From JBAXAM01 sp964565935 (GTDB taxonomy: Bacteria > Pseudomonadota > Gammaproteobacteria > UBA9339), in the NCBI GenBank assembly GCA_964565935.1, contig CAZMGW010000007.1, positions 1-45,208 of the forward strand: DNA of 45,208 nucleotides. Reading direction: 5' to 3'. The stretch's first letter is position 1; each line of letters begins with the position of its first letter. Below are positions 17,586 to 26,621 of the stretch, one piece after another. The notes under the pieces were generated by a model that did not search any database, was not told the origin of the DNA, and saw only the letters and a list, made by a program, of their open reading frames with translations. A program made the position numbers and the translations under genes.

Positions 17586-19946
17586 ATGCCAGTTCAACAA
17601 CGAGGGATAGAAGCAGATCAAGAACAGGTAGCAAGTTCGCTATTACGCGATACGCGCACCGTGGGCCAACGCATCTCCGATTTTCTAAAAAATCCTTCCA
17701 ATGTTGCTGTGCTGCTGTTGATGCTCGGAGTGCTAAGTTTTATGATTCCGGAAGTTAGCGATGTCGCCTTTTTAATTGGCATCTGCTTGCTTGTTATTTC
17801 CAAGTCTCACCATTACTCTTTGCCTTTTCGCATGCCGAAACATGCTAAATGTTTGGATTACAATAGCCCGAAAGCGGGTAGTAACAAACCGGGTATGGCC
17901 AATGGAATTTATTTTTTTGGTAACGATCGTAAAACCAATGATGAGTTGTGGTTTACCGATGATGATATGCGAACCCATGCTTTAATTTTTGGTTCGACTG
18001 GTAGCGGTAAAACCGAAGCGCTAGTTTCAATTGCGTATAACGCCTTACTCCAAGGAAGTGGTTTTATTTATGTCGATGGTAAAGGTGACAATTCTCTATT
18101 TGCCAAAGTTTTTTCTTTAGTACGTTCTATGGGGCGTGAAGACGACTTGTTGTTAATCAATTTCATGACCGGTGCCCGCGACATTATGGGACCACAGGAA
18201 AAACGTCTTTCGAACACCATGAATCCTTTTTCCACCGGTTCTTCAAGCATGTTGTCAAATTTGATTACAGGCCTCATGGATTCGGGTGGGGAGAAAGGCG
18301 GCGGCGACATGTGGAAAGGTCGCGCAATTGCCTTCGTTGAGGCGCTAATGCGCGTTTTAGTTGCGTCGCGAGATGCTGGATATATTTTATTAGACGCTAA
18401 CACTATCCGTAATTATTTCGGGTTAGAAAAACTTGAAGAGATGGCGGACAAGATTTTGGTTCGTGAAAATCAAGAATCGGTAAGTTTGGCAGAATTTCCA
18501 AGCGTAGTGTTAGAGCCAATGATCAACTATTTGAACAATTTACCTGGTTATATCAAGGAGAAAAAAGGTAAGCAGAGCTCGCAAGTGTATGAACAACATG
18601 GTTATATTACCATGCAGTTGACAAGGGTTTTTTCTTCCTTGGCGGATACTTATGGGCATATTATCCGTACCAATTTGCCCGAAGTTGACTTGCGTGATGT
18701 GGTGTTAAATCGGCGTATTTTAGTTGTATTATTGCCTGCATTAGAAAAGTCCCCAGATGAGTTAGCCAACTTAGGCAAGATTATTATTGCATCCTTAAAA
18801 ACCATGATGGCATCTGGTTTGGGTGATGAAGTTGAGGGTATGTATAGTAAGGTAATTGAACGCAAACCTACTAATGCTCGTTCCCCATTTTTGTGTATTT
18901 TAGATGAGTATGGCTATTATGCGGTTCCTGGTTTTGCCGTGGTTCCGGCACAGGCGCGCTCGCTGGGTTTTTCGGTCATATTTGCCGGCCAGGACTTGCC
19001 AGCTTTTCAAAAGGCGTCCAAAGAAGAGGCGGCTTCTATAGGGGCTAATACCAATATTAAAATCTGTATGAAGCTGGAGGATCCCGCGGAAACTTGGGAG
19101 TTCTTCTTAAAAACTGCGGGTGAATCATATGTTGCGCATGCTAGTGGGTTTCAGGCTGATGCGCAAAGCTTGTCTGGCAGATATGCTGATTCAAGAAGTG
19201 CGCAAATAGAAAAGCGCGCACGTATTGATCTGCTTGATTTAAAAGAGCAAGCACCAGGTGAATACCACATTTTCTTTAAATCACGCATTGTTCGCGCAAA
19301 GACATTTTTTGCAAACCCCAGGCCGGTTAAAGAGCTGCGTTTGAATCAGTTTGTTAAAGTAGATGCTCCCGCAGATGCAATTTTGCGTAGTTTAGTTACT
19401 GGTTTTGAGAGTTTTAAAAAGATTTTACAGGGTGGTACGGGGGTTTTTTCTGATATTGAATTGCCCGAAGATGATGCTAAAAATATTGCCAAGTTGTTTG
19501 TTGAGCAACCAGAAGATATGCCTTTAGAGAAAGGAATTTCAGCTTTATTGGAATACCGTGAGAAGTTGCTTGAGCCAGCAGCTGTTGTTGAAGATATTAC
19601 AGAGTTGCCAGCCGGGCAAATTGACATATTTGCCGTATTACAACTCTCTGATTATCTAAAAAATATTGTTTTGGCAGATAATATCGAACAATTTAGTCAA
19701 CCATTACTGGTTAAAAATTCGACAAGAGACAGCATCACTCGTATTGAACATATTTTAGGTAAGGCCAGACGTGATACGCGAGGCATTGCTTCAGATTTAA
19801 TTAAAGATATGCAAGCAGCAACAAATTATCCTCCGGTAGTAGAAAAGGCTTCCGGGTCTAATGAGTTAGTGGATGTTGTAGATTCTTTGATTGCAAGCAT
19901 TGTGTTAAAAAATAAAGATGTCTCCGAGGAAGCTGCAAGTAGTTAA
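17586..19946 (+). CDS. icmO: IcmO/DotL, type IV coupling ATPase
   Basis: 786 residues. Two N-terminal membrane segments (about 40-72) are followed by a VirD4/TraG-like ATPase with Walker A GSTGSGKT at about 136-143 and Walker B LDE around Asp440. The C-terminal ~170 residues, beyond the ATPase, correspond to the extension that in L. pneumophila binds IcmS-IcmW, DotN and LvgA. DotL is the receptor for effectors at the cytoplasmic face. GAAGAG precedes the ATG. The gene directly follows icmP. Confidence 0.97.
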   Translation: MPVQQRGIEADQEQVASSLLRDTRTVGQRISDFLKNPSNVAVLLLMLGVLSFMIPEVSDVAFLIGICLLVISKSHHYSLPFRMPKHAKCLDYNSPKAGSNKPGMANGIYFFGNDRKTNDELWFTDDDMRTHALIFGSTGSGKTEALVSIAYNALLQGSGFIYVDGKGDNSLFAKVFSLVRSMGREDDLLLINFMTGARDIMGPQEKRLSNTMNPFSTGSSSMLSNLITGLMDSGGEKGGGDMWKGRAIAFVEALMRVLVASRDAGYILLDANTIRNYFGLEKLEEMADKILVRENQESVSLAEFPSVVLEPMINYLNNLPGYIKEKKGKQSSQVYEQHGYITMQLTRVFSSLADTYGHIIRTNLPEVDLRDVVLNRRILVVLLPALEKSPDELANLGKIIIASLKTMMASGLGDEVEGMYSKVIERKPTNARSPFLCILDEYGYYAVPGFAVVPAQARSLGFSVIFAGQDLPAFQKASKEEAASIGANTNIKICMKLEDPAETWEFFLKTAGESYVAHASGFQADAQSLSGRYADSRSAQIEKRARIDLLDLKEQAPGEYHIFFKSRIVRAKTFFANPRPVKELRLNQFVKVDAPADAILRSLVTGFESFKKILQGGTGVFSDIELPEDDAKNIAKLFVEQPEDMPLEKGISALLEYREKLLEPAAVVEDITELPAGQIDIFAVLQLSDYLKNIVLADNIEQFSQPLLVKNSTRDSITRIEHILGKARRDTRGIASDLIKDMQAATNYPPVVEKASGSNELVDVVDSLIASIVLKNKDVSEEAASS

Positions 19947-19968
19947 TTAATTATTAGGATTTTTTGTT

Positions 19969-20478
19969 ATGAAAACGCTAAAACATATTGTTTTTATTGG
20001 TTTTTTTGTGTTTTTATTTGGGTGCTCTACCAAAACTGTTTATCAAGCCAAATCGACATTACAAACCTCTCCTCAGGCACAAATTAGTTTATTGGATAAG
20101 CGCTTAATTGCGCATAATGTTCGTGTTATTCAAGATAATGATTCAGTTGTTTTGGTTTTACCAAATAAAACCATGTTTAATAATAACTCAGCAAATTTTA
20201 CTGACGAGGCGTATAAGGTTTTAGACCTAATATTTGGATTAACAAAATATTATGAAAAATCTGTGATTTCTGTTACAGGATTTACTGAAAATAGCCGCAA
20301 TGATGATCTTAATAAAGCTATGGCTGCTGAGCGCGCTCATAGGGTAGTTCAGTATTTGTGGAATTTAAAAATTGATGCAAGCTTCATGTATGCTGGTGCG
20401 AGAAATATGTCCGTGGCTAAGAATAATAAATTGTTTCTAACTGACTGTGTGGTAATTAATTTTCGTATACTTGGGTAG
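19969..20478 (+). CDS. icmN: IcmN/DotK, OmpA-like lipoprotein
   Basis: 169 residues with a lipoprotein signal (lipobox LFGC, Cys about 19). The C-terminal half is OmpA-like: an NNSANFTDEAYKVLD strand region, then VTGFTEN and AMAAERAHRVVQYL, which match the peptidoglycan-binding fold. DotK links the outer-membrane complex to the cell wall. It lies between icmO and icmL. The usual icmM/dotJ gene that follows icmN in L. pneumophila is missing. Confidence 0.9.
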   Translation: MKTLKHIVFIGFFVFLFGCSTKTVYQAKSTLQTSPQAQISLLDKRLIAHNVRVIQDNDSVVLVLPNKTMFNNNSANFTDEAYKVLDLIFGLTKYYEKSVISVTGFTENSRNDDLNKAMAAERAHRVVQYLWNLKIDASFMYAGARNMSVAKNNKLFLTDCVVINFRILG

Positions 20479-20544
20479 ATTTTTCCTGGTAGTTGGGTTA
20501 GCATACAAATTGACTTGGTTGAAGAATTAATAAAGGGATAAGCC

Positions 20545-21174
20545 ATGGTGGACGATGCTGTTGAGCTAGTGCGATTACGCAATAATTTTTACCGCGATAA
20601 CTATCGAAGATTGGTTGGGGCTTTGATGGTTTTGTTGCTCGTAATTGTGGTTTTAGTTGGGGTTGTATTCTATCAAATTGCCAATCGACCAGAACCAAGA
20701 TATTTTGCTACTACAGTCGATGGCAGGATCATGCCGCTTTTTCCTCTGTCAGAACCTATTTTAACACCGGGAGAGTTATTGCAATGGTCTCACCGAGCTG
20801 TTATTGCTGCCTACACTTATAATTTTGTGAATTATCGTGATGCGATGCAGCAGTTACAAAATCAGTTTACTCCAAATGGTTGGAAATATTATGAGGAAGC
20901 GCTGCGTACTGCTAGAACACTTGAAATGGTTATAGCTAAGAAGCTAGTGGTGTCAGCAGTGGCGACTGGTACGCCGGTTATTTTGGATCAAGCTGTAATT
21001 GACGGCAGGTATTCTTGGAAAGTACAAATGCCCCTTTTGGTTACTTATCAAAGTCCAAATGAGCAAACACAACAGCCAATGGTGGTAACTTTAATTATTA
21101 GTCGAGTGCCGACTGTTGATATGCCAAAAGGCGTAGCTATAGTGAGCTTTATTTCTTCAGTTGGAACCCCATAA
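20545..21174 (+). CDS. icmL: IcmL/DotI, inner-membrane protein
   Basis: 209 residues. A short cytoplasmic N terminus (VELVRLRNNFYRDNYRR) is followed by one membrane helix (about 31-53) and a periplasmic NTF2-like domain that includes ANRPEPRYFATTVDGRI and WSHRAVIAAYTYNFVNYRDA, all characteristic of DotI. DotI and DotJ form an inner-membrane complex in Legionella. Here only DotI is present, so it may act alone, as its conjugation relative TraM does. AAGGG precedes the ATG at good spacing. Confidence 0.95.
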   Translation: MVDDAVELVRLRNNFYRDNYRRLVGALMVLLLVIVVLVGVVFYQIANRPEPRYFATTVDGRIMPLFPLSEPILTPGELLQWSHRAVIAAYTYNFVNYRDAMQQLQNQFTPNGWKYYEEALRTARTLEMVIAKKLVVSAVATGTPVILDQAVIDGRYSWKVQMPLLVTYQSPNEQTQQPMVVTLIISRVPTVDMPKGVAIVSFISSVGTP

Positions 21175-21185
21175 CGTTAGATAAT

Positions 21186-22337
21186 ATGAAAATTTTTACT
21201 ACATCAGCGATGTTGTTATTACTGGTCTTGTATCAAGGCTCGTTTGCTGCCGCGCTTACCGAAAAAGATAAGCTGAACCAAGCAAAAGAACAAGTAGAAG
21301 ACCAACAGAAAATGTTGCAATTACAGGAACTTCTGTCGAAGGTATCCGGAGGCAGTGTTTCTGCTTCAACAGCCCCAGCTGATTTGTCTTCGTTGTCTAA
21401 GTCTAATCAGGCTGGCACCGCCACCGCGCAGATCCAAGCGCCGGCTGCTGGGGTTGTTAATGCTCCATCTTCATTTGCTCAGGGTAATGGTGTGGTCAAT
21501 ATCGCTGAGAATATGAAAAATGCGCAGAATATGCCACAAACTAATCCAAATCGGTATGACCTAGCGTTTTCCAATGTTGTGAATCAGTTATTGCCCATGA
21601 CGCCGGATCAAATTGCAAAACTGAGAGAGGTGTTCACCGAAAGCCAGTTGGCTGCCGCAACTCCTCCAGGTATTCCACCAAAACCAACATCTACATCATT
21701 GTTGATTAACTTATCACCGCAAGCCACAGCGCCAGTAATTAGGTTGGGTGCAGGATATATTACTTCTATGGTTTTTGTGGATGCTACTGGTCAGCCATGG
21801 CCAATTTCAGCATATAGCGTTGGCGATCCTTCTTCTTTTAATATTCAGTGGGATCATAAAGGTAACACCTTGTTAGTGCAGTCCGCAGCGTTTTATAAGA
21901 GAAGCAATTTAGCGGTAATTTTACGGGATTTAAATACCCCTATAATGATAACGCTGATATCGGGGCAAGAAGCGGTAGATTATCGTGTGGATTTACGTGT
22001 TCCAGGGATTGGCCCTAATGCTGTTTTTGTTCAAAATGGAATACCAGATGCGGTAAATCCAGTATTGTTTGATGTATTAAATGGGATACCACCAAAAGGA
22101 AGCAAAGAATTAAAGGTTAGAGGTGGTGATTGTCAGGCGTGGTTAGTGGACAAAAAGCTTTATTTGCGCACTAGTTTGACAGTAGTTTCTCCTGGTTGGC
22201 AATCAATTATGAGTAGTATTGATGGTACTCATGCTTATCAGCTGCAACCAGCGCCAGTGATTTTGGCTTTGCAGTATGGTAAAGATAAAACTCTTACGCT
22301 AAATATTGAAGGATTGGAATATGGCGCTTCAAGATAG
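21186..22337 (+). CDS. icmK: IcmK/DotH, core-complex outer-membrane protein
   Basis: 383 residues with a cleavable signal (hydrophobic 8-20, then SFAAA). A Gln/Ala/Ser-rich linker (about 25-125) precedes the conserved C-terminal domain, which contains LAFSNVVNQLLPMTPDQI and GAGYITSMVFVDATGQPWPI. DotH, with DotC and DotD, builds the outer-membrane ring, and its C-terminal part is VirB9/TrbG-like. It overlaps icmE by 17 bp, which indicates translational coupling. Confidence 0.96.
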   Translation: MKIFTTSAMLLLLVLYQGSFAAALTEKDKLNQAKEQVEDQQKMLQLQELLSKVSGGSVSASTAPADLSSLSKSNQAGTATAQIQAPAAGVVNAPSSFAQGNGVVNIAENMKNAQNMPQTNPNRYDLAFSNVVNQLLPMTPDQIAKLREVFTESQLAAATPPGIPPKPTSTSLLINLSPQATAPVIRLGAGYITSMVFVDATGQPWPISAYSVGDPSSFNIQWDHKGNTLLVQSAAFYKRSNLAVILRDLNTPIMITLISGQEAVDYRVDLRVPGIGPNAVFVQNGIPDAVNPVLFDVLNGIPPKGSKELKVRGGDCQAWLVDKKLYLRTSLTVVSPGWQSIMSSIDGTHAYQLQPAPVILALQYGKDKTLTLNIEGLEYGASR

Positions 22338-24570
22338 ACTAAATAATGCAAAACAATCTCTCTCTGATACCAGAACAAGAGTAGTGATTATTATTTTGAT
22401 GGTCATTGTTATTGTTACCTTAGTTGTTTCTTATGTTAAGTTTAAGCGGTCACAGAAGCCAGCTGCTGGTTTACAATCAGAGGTAACAGAAGCCCCGGAT
22501 ATCACTTCTATTCCTGGTTTAGGACAACCAACAAGGGAATATGCCAAATTACAAGAACAACAAAATTTGGAATTGGCTGCGGAGGCGGCTAAAAAAAGAA
22601 CTGCTGCAATTCCAACAGTAGTTCGTACCACATATTTAGATGTGGGGGTTTCTTCCGATTTGTCGGAAAAATCTGGCGCTACTTCCGTTGCTGGTTGTAG
22701 TGTTGAAGATTTAACGAGAGCTCGTGTTGCGGGGGTTGTTTCTTCAGAGCTGCGGTGTCGAGGTTGTAGTTTGGCATCGCTTAAAGCAGCCGGTTTTACT
22801 TCTGGGGAGTTGCGTTCAGCAGGGTTTGGTGCTCAAGAATTAAAAGCGATTGGGTTTAATGCTCAAGAGTTAAGATCTGCTGGATTTGGGGCTAAAGAAC
22901 TGAAGGCTGCTGGATTTAGCGCTAAAGAATTAATGAATTCAGGAGTTCCTATTGGTGCATTAAAAGATGCTGGATTTAGTGCAGTTGATTTGCGCGCTGC
23001 GGGATTTGGTGAGGAAGCTATTAATGCGGTTGGGTTTGGTTCGGAAAATTTGTCAACAACCGGTAAGTGCAGTATTCAAAAATTACAAGGGGCTCGTGGG
23101 AAGGGGATAAGCCCTGATGAATTGAAAAAAATGAGTTGCAGTGCTGCAATATTAAAAACTGCGGGTTTTACTGCGGCAGAATTAAAGGCGGCTGGATTTA
23201 GTTCTAAGAAGATGAAAGACGCCGGGTTTAGTGCTTTGGACTTAAAGGCGGCTGGATTTAATGCAAAAGATTTGAGAGAAGCCGGTTTTGATGCAAAAGA
23301 ATTAAAAAACTCTGGATTTGGTGCAGTCGAGTTAAAAAATTCTGGTTTCAGTGCAGGTGAGTTGCGTGATACTGGTTTAGGTGCCCAAGAGTTAAAAGAT
23401 GCTGGATTTGGCGCAGAAGATTTAAAGAATGCTGGGTTTAGTGCGGCAGCATTAAAGGACGGTGGCTTTTCCTCTGATGAATTAATGGCAGCAGGGTACA
23501 CCCAGGGTGATTTAATGCGGGCGGGCGCTGAAGTAACAGCGATGGCGGCGGAAACTGTAGTTGCGCCCGAGGTTAGTACGTGTAGCGTAGAAAGCTTGAA
23601 AGCATCACGCAATGCCAAGATTAGTACGGCTAAGCTGAAAAGTCTTGGTTGTAGTATTGAAGCGTTAAAAGAGGCCGGGTTTGATTCTAAAGAGCTAAAA
23701 GAGGCTGGTTTGATTACCGATGAATTACCCATGGCTAGTTCAGAAAATGTATCGGTGGCTTTAGGTTTTTCAAAGGAGCAAGAAAAATTAGGAAGGCTTA
23801 GTGAAGAGCAACTGCAGAACATGACTACGCCAGAGCTTGATGATTTTATGAATCAACAGCAAGCATTGATGATGCAGCAGGCCAACGATCTTTTTGCTGC
23901 ATGGGCCCCTATTCCATCGCAACAATATGTTCAGGGGGAGGCGGTATCTTTATCTTCTAGTGCTCAAGAGCGTATAGCCTCATCCAGTGGATCTGCTGCT
24001 ATGATGCAGAAAAATGTTGATATCTATAAAGCTGGAACTATCATTTTTGCGATACTAAATGCAGAAGTAAACAGTGATGAAAATTCCCCGGTGATGGCAA
24101 CCATTATTCAGGGACCACTAAAAGATTCTAAATTGCTCGGCAATTTTCAAAGAGTGGATAAAAAAGTTTTATTACAATTTAGTGTGCTTAGTGTGCCTAA
24201 ACTAACTACCAGTATTTCTATTAACGCTGTGGCTGTAGATCCCAATACTTCTCAAACTGCTTTAGCATCCCAAGTGGATAACCACTACATGTTGCGTTAT
24301 GGCACATTGCTTGCAACCTCTTTTATGAGTGGGTTAGGTGAGGCAATTCAAAACACAGGTGGTGATACTACGGCGACGGCTGCCGGGTTTCTTTCTACTA
24401 CTCCGAAATTAGACATTAAAGATAAAATGCTGGTTGCAGCAGGGAATATGGCACAACAATTTGGTACAGCGATGGCGCCAACCATTAATAAGCCCCCAAC
24501 AATTAAAGTACATGCTGGAGCTAGTATCGGTTTGTTATTAATGTCTGATTTATCAGTGCCGAAAAGTTAG
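22321..24570 (+). CDS. icmE: IcmE/DotG, central channel protein (VirB10-like) with decapeptide repeats
   Basis: 749 residues from the ATG at 22321, preceded by GAAGGA inside icmK. An upstream TTG at 22306 is rejected. One membrane helix (about 21-39) is followed by a linker. A repeat domain spans about 126-474, made of decapeptides of the type AGFSAKELKA. The C-terminal TrbI/VirB10-like domain (about 530-749) ends with the KVHAGASIGLLLMSD motif. DotG spans the envelope and lines the core channel. It is clearly shorter than L. pneumophila DotG (about 1050 residues), mostly because of fewer repeats. Three Cys-x22-Cys modules mark the repeat domain. Confidence 0.96.
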   Translation: MALQDRLNNAKQSLSDTRTRVVIIILMVIVIVTLVVSYVKFKRSQKPAAGLQSEVTEAPDITSIPGLGQPTREYAKLQEQQNLELAAEAAKKRTAAIPTVVRTTYLDVGVSSDLSEKSGATSVAGCSVEDLTRARVAGVVSSELRCRGCSLASLKAAGFTSGELRSAGFGAQELKAIGFNAQELRSAGFGAKELKAAGFSAKELMNSGVPIGALKDAGFSAVDLRAAGFGEEAINAVGFGSENLSTTGKCSIQKLQGARGKGISPDELKKMSCSAAILKTAGFTAAELKAAGFSSKKMKDAGFSALDLKAAGFNAKDLREAGFDAKELKNSGFGAVELKNSGFSAGELRDTGLGAQELKDAGFGAEDLKNAGFSAAALKDGGFSSDELMAAGYTQGDLMRAGAEVTAMAAETVVAPEVSTCSVESLKASRNAKISTAKLKSLGCSIEALKEAGFDSKELKEAGLITDELPMASSENVSVALGFSKEQEKLGRLSEEQLQNMTTPELDDFMNQQQALMMQQANDLFAAWAPIPSQQYVQGEAVSLSSSAQERIASSSGSAAMMQKNVDIYKAGTIIFAILNAEVNSDENSPVMATIIQGPLKDSKLLGNFQRVDKKVLLQFSVLSVPKLTTSISINAVAVDPNTSQTALASQVDNHYMLRYGTLLATSFMSGLGEAIQNTGGDTTATAAGFLSTTPKLDIKDKMLVAAGNMAQQFGTAMAPTINKPPTIKVHAGASIGLLLMSDLSVPKS
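22765..23740 (+). repeat. 30-bp coding repeats (decapeptide arrays) in icmE
   Basis: About 25 degenerate 30-bp units encode a ten-residue repeat with consensus AGF-[SGN]-A-x-[ED]-L-[KR]-x. They form three blocks: residues about 149-249 (ten units), 273-405 (thirteen units) and 444-474 (two to three units). Each block is introduced by a Cys-Ser...Cys-Ser module. The units drift at third positions, so this is an old protein-level repeat and not a fresh DNA expansion. Confidence 0.9.
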
Positions 24571-24621
24571 TAAAAAGTAACTATAATTATGATTTTTTTA
24601 GATTTTTGATAAGGTAATAAT

Positions 24622-25404
24622 ATGGATGATAAAACAACAATTTCACCCGAGACTGCTGAGTACCAATTTACTGATTCTGACAACATTGCTGAGAACGTTG
24701 TTGGTCAACAGCCAGCAGATTCTGGCTCCTTGGAAGAAATTCCAGCTTCAGGGTTCAGTATAAAAAACATTAATTGGCGTCGGTTGGTTCCTCCAGTCGT
24801 AGTAATATTAGCTATTTTGCTTGTATATGGATTTATTAGTTTTTCTGGTGCTAAAAAAACACGCCAGGCAGCGCAGAAAACGATAGCAGCACAAGAAGCA
24901 TCCAATATGCAGCAGACGTCAATTCAAACACCAGCTCCAATAATTGCTCAGCCATCACCATCCTTAAGCGGTGATCAAATAGAGCAAATACAAGCTACGG
25001 TACAGCAAAAAATAAGCGAATTAGGGCAGCTTGTATCAGATGATCGAGATCAGGTTTCAAAATTGAGAGAAGCTATTGTTAAAACTCAACAAGATATTTC
25101 TGATATTAATCAAAATGTTAGTCAAATGATGGTTGCTATGCAGCAAGCATTAGACGATATACAGCGACTAAAGACCCCAAAAACGAAACCCCAAAAAAAA
25201 CCATATAAACCCGTAGCCATTTACCATGTGCGCGCTATTGTGCCTGGAAGAGTATGGCTTGAATCGACTGATGGTAAAAGTGTAACCCTGCGAGTTGGTG
25301 ATAGTCTAGAAGGGTATGGCAAGGTAGAAGTTATTTCGCCAAGACAAGGACTGGTTATCATGAGCAATGGTTCATATATTCAGTATGGCGTGAACGACTG
25401 CTAA
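24622..25404 (+). CDS. icmG: IcmG/DotF, inner-membrane core-associated protein
   Basis: 260 residues. An acidic N-terminal cytoplasmic part (about 1-50) is followed by one membrane helix (about 57-76) and a Gln-rich coiled-coil stretch (about 110-188). The small C-terminal domain contains YHVRAIVPGRVWLES and SLEGYGKVEVISPRQG. This matches DotF, which decorates the DotG/DotH core. It lies between icmE and icmC in the conserved order. Confidence 0.93.
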   Translation: MDDKTTISPETAEYQFTDSDNIAENVVGQQPADSGSLEEIPASGFSIKNINWRRLVPPVVVILAILLVYGFISFSGAKKTRQAAQKTIAAQEASNMQQTSIQTPAPIIAQPSPSLSGDQIEQIQATVQQKISELGQLVSDDRDQVSKLREAIVKTQQDISDINQNVSQMMVAMQQALDDIQRLKTPKTKPQKKPYKPVAIYHVRAIVPGRVWLESTDGKSVTLRVGDSLEGYGKVEVISPRQGLVIMSNGSYIQYGVNDC

Positions 25405-25466
25405 AAGGTTGATTTGTAAAATAGCGGGCAATCAAAATTTGAGATGTTTTTAACACCAGTGTGTTC

Positions 25467-26123
25467 ATGATGTTACGAAAAAACAAAGTTCTCAAGAAAA
25501 ATGTTTTTTATAAAAAAATGGGAATATTTAATATCAAATCTATTGGCGTACGCTTATTAATAACGGTGTTTTTTTTTATATTGCCACTAACTGCGGCTAA
25601 TGCAGCATCCGTTGATTTTAATACGATGATGAAGGCTGTTAAGGGTAATGTAGAGCATTTCATTGTATTAACAAAATCAGTTGCTTATGTGTTAGGGATT
25701 TGGTTTATGTATTCAGCAATACAGGAACTGAAAAAAATTGGCCAGTCGCAAAGTGCCACTACTACTACTACTTTAGGTGGGCCTTTGATGCGACTTGCAA
25801 TCGGAACAGCGTTATTATATTTTCCAAGTACTGTTGATATTGCGGTTTCGACTTTATGGGGTGGGGACAGTCCACAACTGCTTGAATATACCGCTTCAAT
25901 TGATGATCCATTTGGTTCGCTTAAAGAGGGCATATTTATAATAGCTAAAGCAGTGGGGTATGTTTCTTTTATTAAAGGCTTTGTGATTCTCAGTCATTCC
26001 ACTGATCAGGGAGCACAGCAGGGAACTGCAGGTAAGGGTATCGCTCACATTATAGGTGGAATTTTAGCCATTAATATAATGGCGACTATAAATATTATAA
26101 GTAGTAGTTTAGGTATATCTTAG
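25467..26123 (+). CDS. icmC: IcmC/DotE, polytopic inner-membrane protein
   Basis: About 218 residues. The likely start is uncertain: GTG 25461, ATG 25467, ATG 25470 or ATG 25518. The last gives a cleaner signal-like N terminus (GVRLLITVFFFILPLTAANA). Four hydrophobic segments follow or include this, at about 30-48, 72-92, 108-124 and 150-215. DotE is an inner-membrane protein related to DotP (IcmD). Its molecular role is not settled. It lies before icmD. Confidence 0.88.
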   Translation: MMLRKNKVLKKNVFYKKMGIFNIKSIGVRLLITVFFFILPLTAANAASVDFNTMMKAVKGNVEHFIVLTKSVAYVLGIWFMYSAIQELKKIGQSQSATTTTTLGGPLMRLAIGTALLYFPSTVDIAVSTLWGGDSPQLLEYTASIDDPFGSLKEGIFIIAKAVGYVSFIKGFVILSHSTDQGAQQGTAGKGIAHIIGGILAINIMATINIISSSLGIS

Positions 26124-26180
26124 CAGAAGTGCTATTTTTTTGTTATTGTAGTAAAATCAAGGTGTTTTTACAAAAAGTGT

Positions 26181-26209
26181 TTTTTAAAGCGGTTGTGAAT
26201 TAATATAAT
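26181..26209 (+). promoter_or_regulatory. Possible internal promoter before icmD
   Basis: A perfect TATAAT (26204-26209) lies 17 bp after a poor -35 (TTTTTA, 26181-26186) in the AT-rich 106-bp gap between icmC and icmD. That gap is longer than most gaps in this operon. The AT-richness makes chance matches likely. Confidence 0.3.
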
Positions 26210-26229
26210 TTTTTAAGGAGATGAAAAAT

Positions 26230-26610
26230 ATGTATAGTAAAAAGGCGATAAAAGTTGCAATGTCAGTAGGAATAAGTGTACTAAGCTTTTATGTAACTTA
26301 TGCGGTAGCAGCAGCTGCTTCTACTGATCTGGGCGCTGTTGCTGACAACGTGATTGGGGTTTTAGATAATGTTGTCAAGTTGTTAACAGCAGGTTCGTAT
26401 ATGGCGGGATTCGGGCTTACGGTGGCCTCTTTATTCAAGTTTAAGCAACACAAAGATAACCCCCAACAGGTACAGCTTGGAACGTGTATTACAATGTTAT
26501 TAGTTGGTGTTGCTCTAATATTTTTACCAAGTGTGCTTTCAACTGGTGGAGCAACTATTTTTGGTGCCGCTGCGAAGAAGGGTGCTATTGGCGGTGTAGA
26601 CAAGTTTTAA
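26230..26610 (+). CDS. icmD: IcmD/DotP, small inner-membrane protein
   Basis: 126 residues from the ATG at 26230. AAGGAG at 26215-26220 is nine bases before this ATG but abuts the alternative ATG at 26221. A signal-like helix (about 9-27, ending AVAAAAS) and two hydrophobic segments (about 47-67 and 84-102) match DotP. The family resembles IcmC/DotE in its membrane part. It is followed 11 bp later by icmJ. Confidence 0.88.
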   Translation: MYSKKAIKVAMSVGISVLSFYVTYAVAAAASTDLGAVADNVIGVLDNVVKLLTAGSYMAGFGLTVASLFKFKQHKDNPQQVQLGTCITMLLVGVALIFLPSVLSTGGATIFGAAAKKGAIGGVDKF

Positions 26611-26621
26611 GTCCAAACAAC

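Noticed and set aside
22765..23740. Regular 30-bp spacing that could suggest a CRISPR-like array
   Set aside because: The repeats are degenerate, contiguous without spacers, and translate into AGF decapeptides of IcmE.
23076..23822. 248-codon minus-strand frame opposite the icmE repeats
   Set aside because: Its Phe/Asn/Pro-Ala pattern is the mirror of the decapeptide repeats. It is an antisense shadow with no independent support.
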